A DNA stretch of 21,087 nt, from NCBI GenBank assembly GCA_963649615.1, contig CAVJIN010000029.1, positions 1 to 21,087 of the forward strand. The letters are read 5' to 3'. The stretch is from UBA9732 sp963649615 (GTDB lineage Bacteria > Spirochaetota > Spirochaetia > Sphaerochaetales > Sphaerochaetaceae). The notes beneath the pieces are model-generated. The model worked only from the letters and a program-made list of their open reading frames with translations. It ran no database searches and was not told where the DNA came from. Shown here in pieces: positions 1-7,115 of this stretch (position 1 is the stretch's first letter; every line of letters starts with the position of its first letter). Both the position numbers and the translations under genes were made by a program.

Positions 1-1
1 A

Positions 2-424
2 GAACCTAAGAATTTCTTGGATTCTGTGTTAAAAGGGTTTATTCAGGAAAATCCTGTGACTCAGTATGTTTCTCAACTTTCCAATGATCAGCGTAATAGC
101 TTGTCCAAGTTAATGGAATCGGCCTTGAGGGCTTGCATTAAAGAAGGCAAGGATAAGATGTTTACAATCCCGGATACAACTATCTCTGTGATGGTGTATA
201 GGGCTTCGCGTGATCCTATGCTTCAATTGCAAAGACGTCAAAATGTGGGCGCTATTATGTATGCGGAACATAAAGAAAGCTGGAGTTCTTTGGAGATTTC
301 TGTAAATGAGAATGGTGCTCTTGTGAAGTGTGAATGCAACGTAATTACCAAGAAAAGCTTTCTAGATTGGCAATGGAAAATGGTGGAGAACCTTGGAAAG
401 CGAATTCTTGAGAGGCGAAAATAG
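2..424 (+). CDS. Hypothetical protein, 3' part only (5' end outside window)
   Basis: I do not recognise this protein. The reading frame is open from the first complete codon of the window (E-P-K-N-F-L-D-S-V...) with no stop upstream, so the TTG at 17 is probably internal and the gene is cut by the left edge. About 140 residues are visible. They are soluble and mixed in composition, with no signal peptide, membrane segment or familiar motif; the end is basic (G-K-R-I-L-E-R-R-K). The TAG stop shares its last base with the GTG start of the next gene (TAGTG), and that gene's Shine-Dalgarno GAGAGG lies inside this coding end, so the two are very likely translationally coupled. A link to the following phosphatase is plausible but nothing in the sequence defines it. 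Confidence 0.72.
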   Translation, partial: EPKNFLDSVLKGFIQENPVTQYVSQLSNDQRNSLSKLMESALRACIKEGKDKMFTIPDTTISVMVYRASRDPMLQLQRRQNVGAIMYAEHKESWSSLEISVNENGALVKCECNVITKKSFLDWQWKMVENLGKRILERRK

Positions 425-1050
425 TGAAATATAAAGCAGTATTCTTTGATTTTGATGGAACCTTAATGGATACCTCTGTGGGTATTTATGCGGGTGGAAG
501 ATATGCTATGGAGAAGTTGGGGCAACCTATAAGCCCAGACGTGGAATGGAATAAGTTTATCGGGCCACCTATTGCGGATTGCTTTAGGATTGCATTTGGG
601 GTGAAAAATGAAGCAATTATTCCTGCGTTGGTGAATGCTTATAGGGAATTCTATGAGGAGACTGGTAGATTTCAAGCGGTATTTTATCCGGGTATAATTA
701 ATGTCCTAAAAAAGCTTAAGGCTCGAGGATATAAGCTTGCTGTTGCATCTATGAAAAATGAAGACCTTGTGGTTGAGATGTGTGAAAACTTTAAGATTAA
801 AGACCTCTTTGATGAACTTCTGGGCTTGGATTTAGAGGGCGAGGCAACAAAAGCTGGTCTTCTTAAGGAGGGTTTTAGGCGTATGGGCATAAAACCGGAA
901 GACTCTGTCATGGTAGGGGATACTCTTATTGATAAGCAAGGAGCGGAACTTGCTGGATGCGATTGTATTTGTGTTGACTGGGGTTTTGGATTTAAGAAAG
1001 GGGAAAAGGGAACTATTAGTGAGCCATCTCAAATTTTGGATTTAGTGTAG
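424..1050 (+). CDS. HAD-family hydrolase, phosphoglycolate phosphatase-like
   Basis: This is a cytosolic HAD-superfamily phosphatase of the Gph/PpaX type (208 aa, usual family length). Motif I is F-D-F-D-G-T-L-M-D-T with predicted nucleophile Asp9 and acid/base Asp11. An alpha-helical cap follows from about residue 16 to 82, including the G-P-P-I that is common in this group. Motif II is around V-A-S-M-K (Ser109), motif III probably Lys143, and motif IV G-D-T-L-I-D (Asp166, Asp170), the Mg-binding acidic pair. Family members hydrolyse small phosphate monoesters such as 2-phosphoglycolate or sugar phosphates; the substrate here cannot be told from sequence. The GTG start is supported by GAGAGG at 410-415 and by the one-base overlap with the upstream stop. 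The 3' end overlaps the converging asparaginase gene by 9 bp. Confidence 0.93.
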   Translation: MKYKAVFFDFDGTLMDTSVGIYAGGRYAMEKLGQPISPDVEWNKFIGPPIADCFRIAFGVKNEAIIPALVNAYREFYEETGRFQAVFYPGIINVLKKLKARGYKLAVASMKNEDLVVEMCENFKIKDLFDELLGLDLEGEATKAGLLKEGFRRMGIKPEDSVMVGDTLIDKQGAELAGCDCICVDWGFGFKKGEKGTISEPSQILDLV

Positions 1051-1545
1051 AGTTTCAAAAATTCCTTTTTCGCGATTTTTGCGTACATTATTGTAGTCAA
1101 AGATGCGACCACACATGCAGATATAAACACCAGGTTGCTTTAGCTGAACAGCCGTGATTGCACATCCAAGATTGAAAACTGAATCAGAACTTTCAAGGGC
1201 GTACGGAACCATGGCGCCTGTGAGAACAATGGTCTTATTTATATCTTTACCCAATTTTTCTGCTATAACACTGGCAGTTTGAACCATTGTATCTGTACCA
1301 TGAATAACGACAATTTTGTCCTCAGGACTAGCTTTGCATGATGTGGCAACTTTAAGACGGTGTTCTTCATTCATATATAGACTATCAATTGCAAGACAGT
1401 TCTCAACGTTCATTTTTATTGTGCAACGAGACTGTTCTAGGATTCTTGGAAGATGCGAATCTTTGAAGGTAAGTTCACCACGAATTTCGTCATAGAGTTT
1501 GTCAAAGGTTCCACCCGTTGTGATTATTCTAATTGAATCGCTCAT
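1042..1545 (-). CDS. Single-domain asparaginase-like protein
   Basis: This is a 167-aa protein matching only the N-terminal, catalytic-residue-bearing domain of L-asparaginase (type I/II family). It has T-T-G-G-T-F-D at residues 9-15 with the nucleophile-type Thr13, H-G-T-D-T-M at 82-87 with the Thr84/Asp85 pair, Lys104 in K-T-I-V-L-T-G-A-M, and a Ser/Asp-rich segment near 119-122. Full asparaginases are about 320-350 aa with a C-terminal domain that completes the tetramer; that domain is absent. Stand-alone asparaginase-domain proteins of this length occur in other bacteria, so this is probably a natural short form rather than a truncation, but amidohydrolase activity is not assured. The start overlaps the stop of the upstream membrane-protein gene as ATGA (1542-1545), and a Shine-Dalgarno-like AGGAG lies in that gene's end. 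Confidence 0.85.
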   Translation of the reverse strand: MSDSIRIITTGGTFDKLYDEIRGELTFKDSHLPRILEQSRCTIKMNVENCLAIDSLYMNEEHRLKVATSCKASPEDKIVVIHGTDTMVQTASVIAEKLGKDINKTIVLTGAMVPYALESSDSVFNLGCAITAVQLKQPGVYICMCGRIFDYNNVRKNREKGIFETLH

Positions 1546-2105
1546 TTTGTTTCTGTCTCCTCTACCTTCTTGTCAAATTTCCAGCCTAGGGCGCTATAAA
1601 GTGCATCTTTATGTTTTCCAATATTGGAACAAGTGAAGCGAACATCGTCTTTATCCATATATAAGATTAAGCCTTTTCGAACGGAAAGAACCTTCCCAAA
1701 TCCAAGAGAAGTTATATCCTTTGTTTCCATTGTCCAAACAATCTTGAAAGGAGTGGCTTTTTTTTCTTTTCCCTCTGTTCTTTGAATGAGTGAAATAATT
1801 CCGTCAGAAATACAGAGACGACCACGTATGAGATCTGCGGTTGGATCTGTGGGGATTTTCCCTACAAAAATATCAAATTGAGGTTCTTTTCCTAAAACTT
1901 GTATTGCTTTCTTTTTGCTCACCCAATACATGGTAAACCAGTAGATTATAACTAGAGCAATCATTGAAACAAACATTGGAATAAGTACGGCACGAGACAT
2001 ATATACTTCTGGAATAAACACAACTGCTGCAAAATCTAAAAGGATTAGTATCTTTATCAAAATATTCATGCTTTGATAATAGCCATTTAGAAGGAGAAAA
2101 ACCAC
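1542..2105 (-). CDS. Two-TM membrane protein with PH-like cytoplasmic domain
   Basis: No specific family is recognised. From the second candidate start (ATG at 2069, giving M-N-I-L-I-K-I-L) the protein has two hydrophobic helices at about residues 3-20 and 27-50, then a basic S-K-K-K and a roughly 120-residue domain rich in beta-strand (C-I-S-D-G-I-I-S-L-I, L-I-L-Y-M-D, V-R-F-T-C). That pattern of alternating strands ending in a helix resembles PH/GRAM-like domains found after paired TM helices in many small bacterial membrane proteins. The longest reading starts with GTG at 2105. Neither start has a clear Shine-Dalgarno; the ATG at 2069 gives the more natural N-terminus. The gene is translationally coupled to the asparaginase-like gene by a 4-bp overlap, so the two should be co-expressed, with no obvious functional link. 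Confidence 0.75.
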   Translation of the reverse strand: MVFLLLNGYYQSMNILIKILILLDFAAVVFIPEVYMSRAVLIPMFVSMIALVIIYWFTMYWVSKKKAIQVLGKEPQFDIFVGKIPTDPTADLIRGRLCISDGIISLIQRTEGKEKKATPFKIVWTMETKDITSLGFGKVLSVRKGLILYMDKDDVRFTCSNIGKHKDALYSALGWKFDKKVEETETK

Positions 2106-2229
2106 AACAAATCACTTTTTTTGCTAAAAGTGTTAAAAAAAATAAAAAAAGTTCAGTTTTTTTCAAATCTGGTCTGAAAAACTAAATTGAAGTCACTGCT
2201 TTTCTTGTCTTACTTAATGGAGGTACAAG

Positions 2230-4230
2230 ATGAGTAGAAAAACAACAGTCTTGATTACAGCAATTTTGGTGGTAGCTTTAGCTTTATTGGCTTCGTGTTC
2301 CGAAAATCCTGGGACCACGACTATGAAGCTGATACTCTCCACGTATTCGGAGTCCAAAACTTTGTTGCCAAGCGACAGTTCGCTTTTGGACGTTAGCAAA
2401 TATTCGGTTTCTGGAACAGGTCCTAATGGAAAGACCTTTGCAGTAGATTCGGATAATAATTCATTGACAATTGAGGGCTTAACTATAGGGGAATGGACTG
2501 TCACGGCAAGAGGAAAGAACTCTTCTGGTACAGAACTAGTTACAGGTAGTTTGACATTTAAACTTACAGATAAGCCTACACCACAAACAATTGTCTTAGA
2601 TACTCTTGTTGGAACTGGAGCTTTTAGATTCTCCGTGGATTGGCATTACTGTGACGTTCCTAATCCTAGAATTGATGCCTATTTGCTTGGTCCTGACATG
2701 AGTGGAAACGAATATCCTTTGAATGTAACGCAAAATAATGATGCAAAGACGGCAACTGTTTCTGAAAGTCTGTCAGCAGGATCGTACAGGTTGAAAATGC
2801 TTTTGTATGATGGTGAAACGCAGGTCGCTGGCTTAGTTGAAGCGGTAAGAATTTCCAATAATACAACTACGGAGGGTAGCCATGTCTTTCACTTCAACGA
2901 GTTTGGTGCGAACACGCTGACATACATTACAGATGCAACTGGAACTCCAATTAAAGGGACACTGACTTTAGAGGGAAACCCAACAAACATGGTGGCTCAA
3001 ACTTCTTATACTTGCAAATTCTCATTCAGCGAGCCAAGTAAGGTACAAGCAGAAGGACTTACCATAGAGTGGTATTATGATGGAAATTTCATGAATAGTG
3101 CAGAATTGGATACCAGCGGAAGTTCAATGACATTTACACCAAACGCCGGAGTTCATCGTATTGATGCTGTTGTTTACAATAAGAAACTCGGTAGTACGGG
3201 TTCTGCTTATTGTTCATTTACAGTTGAGCCTGATGGCCAACCTGGAGAGCTTTCATTGCTAATTGAGGATGCTGGAAGCGCATTAGATATTACTTCTAAA
3301 ACCATGGTTAGTGCTCTTCCTGGTGATAAATTCTTGGTTGTTACACCAGATGCAGGTAAGCTTTATATCTGCTCTACACACGCTAATTCAATCAATATTC
3401 AGAAGACATATACTAACAGTCAATTAAATTGGTTAGCTGATGTTGAGAAGATGTTCTCTGATCCAGTATCAAACTATGTAATTTTCACAGGAAAATTCAT
3501 TGACAGTACAGAAAGTCTTATTTGTATGCTCTTTGATTCCTCGGCCAACACTGTGGCAGAAAAGTATCGTAGTAACAACATTGTTCCTGTAACTGGTTAT
3601 TACTATAGTGACTTAACATCAGCTACTTTTGTTGCAGATAAGTACATTTATATTTCAGATGCTGGCTCAAACAATGATGTAGCTTTAAAAATTGACAACT
3701 CAAGCGTAAGTAGTAATGGAGCTGTCAATAAAATGGGAACTAGCTTCTATCCTGTTTCAGATCTTGACGCGAGCGCAAATGGCTCAAATTTAGTGACGGT
3801 TTCTACTAGCTCCACTAGTTTTACTTCAACTGTCATTGGGTCTACCGGAATGCCGGTTAAGTTCTATGCTTCTCAGGCTAATACTGTAGCTGGTAAGCAT
3901 ATTAGATTTGTAAATAATCAGCTAGTTGTGGTTGCTAATAACAGTGGTTTTACAACTTATAAGGTAGTTTCATCTGGGGCCTACACCAAGTATAAGACCT
4001 TTAATCTTGCGATTTCAGATCTAGAGGCAGATGGTTCTAACTATTTCTACATTTTAGATTCTGCTAATCGTATTATTAGTTTTGAAGCTTCTGCTTACGA
4101 AGTTTCACAACTTGGGGCGTTGGAACTTCCTTCAAAGGCACTTTCCTTTGCTCTTTCCAGTGAGTATTTCTTGGTGGTAATGGAAAACCTTAAACTTAAC
4201 GTTTATGGAATAATTAGAAATGCAAACTAA
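2230..4230 (+). CDS. Large surface lipoprotein, Ig-like repeats plus propeller-like C-terminal half
   Basis: This is a 666-aa predicted lipoprotein. The N-terminus M-S-R-K-T-T plus a hydrophobic stretch ends in the lipobox L-A-S-C, with Cys23 the likely lipidation site. Residues of about 30-215 contain two beta-rich units of Ig-like character (for example G-L-T-I-G-E-W-T-V-T-A-R-G). Residues 240-335 look like a further Ig/PKD-type domain (A-G-V-H-R-I-D-A-V-V-Y). The remainder is a series of short strands with repeated hydrophobic/aromatic spacing (K-L-Y-I-C-S, K-Y-I-Y-I-S-D, N-Y-F-Y-I-L-D), which suggests a beta-propeller. No catalytic motif is seen. The ATG is well supported by GGAGG at 2219-2223. 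It is probably the first gene of an envelope operon with the two genes downstream; a role in adhesion or surface structure is inference only. Confidence 0.88.
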   Translation: MSRKTTVLITAILVVALALLASCSENPGTTTMKLILSTYSESKTLLPSDSSLLDVSKYSVSGTGPNGKTFAVDSDNNSLTIEGLTIGEWTVTARGKNSSGTELVTGSLTFKLTDKPTPQTIVLDTLVGTGAFRFSVDWHYCDVPNPRIDAYLLGPDMSGNEYPLNVTQNNDAKTATVSESLSAGSYRLKMLLYDGETQVAGLVEAVRISNNTTTEGSHVFHFNEFGANTLTYITDATGTPIKGTLTLEGNPTNMVAQTSYTCKFSFSEPSKVQAEGLTIEWYYDGNFMNSAELDTSGSSMTFTPNAGVHRIDAVVYNKKLGSTGSAYCSFTVEPDGQPGELSLLIEDAGSALDITSKTMVSALPGDKFLVVTPDAGKLYICSTHANSINIQKTYTNSQLNWLADVEKMFSDPVSNYVIFTGKFIDSTESLICMLFDSSANTVAEKYRSNNIVPVTGYYYSDLTSATFVADKYIYISDAGSNNDVALKIDNSSVSSNGAVNKMGTSFYPVSDLDASANGSNLVTVSTSSTSFTSTVIGSTGMPVKFYASQANTVAGKHIRFVNNQLVVVANNSGFTTYKVVSSGAYTKYKTFNLAISDLEADGSNYFYILDSANRIISFEASAYEVSQLGALELPSKALSFALSSEYFLVVMENLKLNVYGIIRNAN

Positions 4231-4265
4231 ACACGAGCTACGATGCAAATGATGAACAATTGCCT

Positions 4266-4787
4266 ATGAAAAGAGTATTGATATGTTTTCTATTGGTATT
4301 CACGCTTATTGGAACATTATATTGTTCCAATAAGCTAGGGTTTTCCTTGGATTTTGGAACTGTTCAAGATCCTATTTTTTACAAGGAAAGTTTTCAAGTT
4401 ACGGGGGACTTTAGGTTTTCTTTGCCGGATGGTTTTGAGTTGAGACTTCCTTTAGGTTTCACTATGAATAATAGTGCGAACTTGTTGGAAGTTGGAGTTA
4501 TGCTTGCTTACTATCCGTGGGATACTGGCCCTTTTATGGGACTGTCCCTTTTTAGTGTTGGATTTTCTAATGGAAGTGAGGTTTTGGAAAATCTTATAAA
4601 TCTGAATGAAGTGCTGGTAGGTTGGACTTTTAATTTAGGATATGGTCTTTTTTTGGAGCCAAGCCTTTGTATTAGAGATCCTTCCGGGACGTTTTCTGAA
4701 GAGTATTCACGAATTAAAGGAACGTTTCCTTGTTACACAACTTTCAGATTTAGACTGTCCTTTGGATGGTTTTTTGCGGAGGTTTAA
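4266..4787 (+). CDS. Small outer-membrane beta-barrel candidate
   Basis: The most natural start is the ATG at 4266 (M-K-R-V-L-I-C-F-L-L); a TTG six bases upstream is also in frame. No strong Shine-Dalgarno is seen. The first ~20 residues form a signal peptide (possible cleavage near T-L-Y-C-S). The mature part, about 150 residues, is a series of amphipathic strands with alternating hydrophobic residues and turns: D-F-R-F-S-L, E-L-R-L-P-L-G-F, E-V-G-V-M-L-A-Y-Y, F-M-G-L-S-L-F-S-V-G-F, F-N-L-G-Y-G-L-F-L-E-P. The final strand is F-R-F-R-L-S-F-G-W-F-F, aromatic near the C-terminus as expected for barrel-assembly substrates. The length fits an eight-stranded barrel. The gene lies 35 nt after the lipoprotein, and its last codons hold the Shine-Dalgarno of the next gene. 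Function unknown. Confidence 0.8.
   Translation: MKRVLICFLLVFTLIGTLYCSNKLGFSLDFGTVQDPIFYKESFQVTGDFRFSLPDGFELRLPLGFTMNNSANLLEVGVMLAYYPWDTGPFMGLSLFSVGFSNGSEVLENLINLNEVLVGWTFNLGYGLFLEPSLCIRDPSGTFSEEYSRIKGTFPCYTTFRFRLSFGWFFAEV
4778..4782 (+). promoter_or_regulatory. Shine-Dalgarno for the 4788 gene inside the upstream coding end
   Basis: GGAGG lies five bases before the ATG at 4788 and within the last sense codons (GCG GAG GTT) of the barrel gene. The TAA stop directly abuts the ATG, so translation of the two genes is probably coupled and the start at 4788 is well determined. Confidence 0.8.
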
Positions 4788-5675
4788 ATGTATTACAACA
4801 ATAAAGGTTTAGACAAATTTATCTTTAACCAATTGGTATGTCTTATTTTGCTAGTTTGTATTGTGGCTTGCAATATGAATTTTGTTCCATCATTTAAGAA
4901 CTCAATAACGGATGAGGAAATGAAACCAGCCGTTGCTAGAGTTATTGATGCTCAAATGGATTGCATTAAAGATAGTCTTGATGAGGACTTGCGCAATTCT
5001 ATTGATAACGGCGTAGCGAAAAGCTCTGGGCCAATGACTGGAGCTCAGATTGTGGACCTTACAATGATGGAGGCAGGCGGAAAGGACTATCTTGATTTCT
5101 GTTATGCTGTGGATGTATCGCAGTCCACGCTTGATACAGAGCCCGTGATGTCTACGGCCCAAAGTGTTTTGAGTCCAACTGAATACGAGAGATTGAATTC
5201 TCAAGTAGATCAGCTAGAAAAAAACATGACAGAAAAGGGCATGATACACGCCAAGGGGCTTCCTTTGGATCAGCAAGAGGCCTTTTATAAAGACTTAAAA
5301 GTTTTGGTTACAAGGGCCATTGTTCTTTTGGTCGCAGGTATTGTGTATGCATGTGTTCCTAAATTGGTTTTCTGGGGTAAAATTAGTGCTGCAGCTGCAA
5401 TTGCTGTTGGAGCTGGACTTGTGGCTCTTTCTGTTATGTCTCTGTACGAGTACTACGAATATGGACTTGAAGAAGATGTAACTTTTGAGCAGTGGTTCAA
5501 AAACCTAATAAAGATTCCACAGGCAGATTTTGCTTTGACTACTACCGTAACAGCTATGGCTGAGGCCTTGGGTATGGGTCCTGTTGTTACAGGTATTATT
5601 ATTTGTGTTTATGGTATTTACAATGTCACTGGACTTGTGAAAAACATGATGAATACTTATAACTTTGACGCATAA
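4788..5675 (+). CDS. Lipoprotein with hydrophobic C-terminal half, unknown function
   Basis: This is a 295-aa protein with a long N-terminal hydrophobic segment ending in I-V-A-C (Cys28), a good lipobox, so export and lipidation are likely. Residues 30-170 are polar and mostly helical, with many acidic residues and a possible short coiled coil (E-R-L-N-S-Q-V-D-Q-L-E-K-N). After that come strongly hydrophobic stretches at about 175-195 (V-L-V-T-R-A-I-V-L-L-V-A-G-I-V-Y), 198-220 (rich in Ala/Gly) and 256-285 (G-P-V-V-T-G-I-I-I-C-V-Y). A lipoprotein with several membrane-spanning-length segments is unusual and suggests a membrane-inserting or pore-like module, but no family is recognised. It is the third gene of the envelope group and is followed by a hairpin shared with the converging ATPase gene. 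Confidence 0.78.
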   Translation: MYYNNKGLDKFIFNQLVCLILLVCIVACNMNFVPSFKNSITDEEMKPAVARVIDAQMDCIKDSLDEDLRNSIDNGVAKSSGPMTGAQIVDLTMMEAGGKDYLDFCYAVDVSQSTLDTEPVMSTAQSVLSPTEYERLNSQVDQLEKNMTEKGMIHAKGLPLDQQEAFYKDLKVLVTRAIVLLVAGIVYACVPKLVFWGKISAAAAIAVGAGLVALSVMSLYEYYEYGLEEDVTFEQWFKNLIKIPQADFALTTTVTAMAEALGMGPVVTGIIICVYGIYNVTGLVKNMMNTYNFDA

Positions 5676-5705
5676 TTTAAGGTCGCTTATAATTGTTTTG
5701 CAATC

Positions 5706-5731
5706 CGGGCTTAGCAATGTGGCTAAGCCCG
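5706..5731. terminator. 10-bp perfect hairpin between convergent genes
   Basis: CGGGCTTAGC (5706-5715) pairs perfectly with GCTAAGCCCG (5722-5731) around a 6-nt loop. It lies 30 bases after the lipoprotein stop and 20 bases beyond the minus-strand ATPase stop, so it can serve both directions. Neither flank has a good T-tract, so strength as an intrinsic terminator is uncertain. Its right arm is part of the 17-bp repeat also found at the end of the exporter gene, which suggests it was originally that gene's terminator. Confidence 0.6.
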
Positions 5732-5739
5732 TTGAAATT
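5723..5739. repeat. 17-bp direct repeat, copy 1 (downstream of the ATPase gene)
   Basis: CTAAGCCCGTTGAAATT is identical to 7155-7171. This copy starts inside the hairpin at 5706-5731 and ends 11 bases from the ATPase stop codon. The base after it differs from the other copy (A here, G there), as does the base before it. Confidence 0.93.
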
Positions 5740-5750
5740 ATATGTAGTTT

Positions 5751-7004
5751 TCATAAATTCAGCGAATTTTGATCAAGTAAAAATTCTTCAAGAGAGATAA
5801 CTAAGATTCCATTGTCATTTGTGTAACTTAATATTGGACTATTCACAACCATGAGTTTCTTAAAAGAGCCAGGGATTGCTAAGAGGGCATCGTATTCATT
5901 ATCTAGGTGTTTGCCTTGTGGAATGTTATCCATGATTTGAATATAATATTCTTTGCTTGCAGTTCGTGCAATGAAGTCTACTTCACTTTGCGCATATACC
6001 CATTTATTGTCCTTGTTCTTAACTTTTCTTTCCAAAAAACCAACATCGACCCTATAACCTCTTGTTGCAAGTTCATTGTAAACTGTGTTTTCAATTAAAA
6101 ACCCTTGATTTGGCTCTCTAAAATTTAGTCTTGCATTCCGCAATCCTATGTCCTCACAGTAGTATTTGGACGGGGTACTAAGGTATTCTTTGCCCCTTAT
6201 GTTATATCTTCTAACTTTGTCAAACAAAAAAGCATCAACAACTCCATCTAAAAACGATGATATTGTTTCATAGCTTATCTTAATGTTTCTTTCACTGGAT
6301 AAATAATTTGCCATATTTAATGGATTGGTTAAGTTCCCAGTGATTGAACACAAAGCATCAACAACAGAGGATAATTCATCAACATTTTTGGTACCAAGTC
6401 TTTTCTTAATGTCATCAATATAAACTTTTTGCATTAAATTATTTAGATAACGTTCTTTTGATAAATCACTTTCTTCTTCAAATAAGGCTGGCATACCACC
6501 AAAACGCAAATAATCCCGTAACGCAAAATGCTTATCTCCATTGAAGGCAGAATAAAACTCTGAGAAGGAAAGAGGCCTAACATTAATTTCAGTGCCCCTA
6601 TCCTTAAACTCGTCATTTATATCTTTTGAAAGAAATCTTGAGTTGCTTCCAGTAATATAAATGTCATAATTTTCATGTTTGTTTAAAGAATTAACTGCTC
6701 TTACAAAATCTTCAACCAGCTGAATTTCGTCCAAAAATATGTAATAATCTTTGGTTGCATCGTTCGCTAAAGTTTCAACATATTTTCTTAGATTACCTTT
6801 CTTTAGTAATTCATCATTGGTTTCATCATCCAATTCAACAATAATTATTTGTGAATTTTTTATTCCAATGCTTTTCAGATACTCTTTATAAAGTTTTGTA
6901 AGAAGATAAGATTTTCCACTGCGTCGCAACCCAGTAATAATTTTTACTTTTGAGCTTTTTCGTTTTGTTATTAATTGATTTAAGTAGAAATCTCTTTTTA
7001 TCAT
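5751..7004 (-). CDS. AAA ATPase (AAA_14) with C-terminal DUF4143
   Basis: This is a P-loop ATPase of the widespread AAA_14/DUF4143 group; the cellular role of these proteins is unknown. In the 417-aa form starting M-I-K-R-D-F-Y-L the order is Walker A G-L-R-R-S-G-K-S (about residues 25-32), Walker B Y-I-F-L-D-E-I-Q (88-95), sensor-type I-T-G-S-N-S (117-122) and R-P-L-S-F-S-E-F-Y (143-151). A C-terminal domain ends in E-V-D-F-I...Y-Y-I-Q-I near 341-357, resembling a PD-(D/E)XK fold in which the usual catalytic Lys is replaced by Gln, so nuclease activity is doubtful. An upstream ATG at 7013 is in frame, but the ATG at 7004 has AGGG nine bases before it and gives the usual family start. The gene stands alone, AT-rich, inside a 17-bp direct repeat, and looks acquired. 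Confidence 0.9.
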   Translation of the reverse strand: MIKRDFYLNQLITKRKSSKVKIITGLRRSGKSYLLTKLYKEYLKSIGIKNSQIIIVELDDETNDELLKKGNLRKYVETLANDATKDYYIFLDEIQLVEDFVRAVNSLNKHENYDIYITGSNSRFLSKDINDEFKDRGTEINVRPLSFSEFYSAFNGDKHFALRDYLRFGGMPALFEEESDLSKERYLNNLMQKVYIDDIKKRLGTKNVDELSSVVDALCSITGNLTNPLNMANYLSSERNIKISYETISSFLDGVVDAFLFDKVRRYNIRGKEYLSTPSKYYCEDIGLRNARLNFREPNQGFLIENTVYNELATRGYRVDVGFLERKVKNKDNKWVYAQSEVDFIARTASKEYYIQIMDNIPQGKHLDNEYDALLAIPGSFKKLMVVNSPILSYTNDNGILVISLEEFLLDQNSLNL

Positions 7005-7015
7005 TATACACATCC

Positions 7016-7055
7016 CTATAGAAAAAAACCGGAAATTTCCAGTTTTTTTCTATAG
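7016..7055 (-). promoter_or_regulatory. 40-nt near-perfect palindrome directly before the ATPase start
   Basis: The arms 7016-7035 and 7036-7055 pair at 19 of 20 positions (mismatch C7030/A7041). Layout: CTATAG, seven A, a central C-C-G-G-A-A-A-T-T-T-C-C core, seven T, CTATAG. It ends two bases before the first in-frame ATG (7013). With the predicted promoter at 7058-7086 the ATPase mRNA would begin near the palindrome edge, so almost the whole leader would be this hairpin followed by a U-tract. That suggests an attenuator, a protein-binding operator or an element end. Confidence 0.7.
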
Positions 7056-7057
7056 AA

Positions 7058-7086
7058 AGTATTTTCTAAAAGATATTAAATGTCAA
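7058..7086 (-). promoter_or_regulatory. Candidate sigma-70 promoter for the ATPase gene
   Basis: On the minus strand a perfect -35 TTGACA (7086-7081) is followed, after 17 bases, by AATACT (7063-7058), four of six to the -10 consensus. The predicted start of transcription is about 7051, within the edge of the 40-nt palindrome. It lies in the only stretch between the two palindromes, where a promoter for the ATPase must lie if the cassette is self-contained. Confidence 0.45.
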
Positions 7087-7115
7087 TAAATTAAAAGAAT
7101 GTGACACTTTTGCTG

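Noticed and set aside
14..28. 15-base match TTCTTGGATTCTGTG also at 20241-20255
   Set aside because: Both copies are in coding sequence for F-L-D-S-V in unrelated proteins; flanks do not match, so chance similarity with shared codon use is more likely than a repeat element.
1873..2166. Minus-strand frame starting M-K-K-T-E-L-F-L-F-F, resembling a signal peptide
   Set aside because: It lies in another frame of the PH-like membrane protein; the hydrophobic start comes from a T/A-rich stretch and the rest is low in plausibility (many Cys/Ser/Asn).
2106..2229. Possible promoter TTGAAG/TACTTA before the large lipoprotein gene
   Set aside because: The -10 match is poor and would place the transcription start on the Shine-Dalgarno itself. 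The region is AT-rich and surely holds a promoter for the operon, but I cannot point to it.
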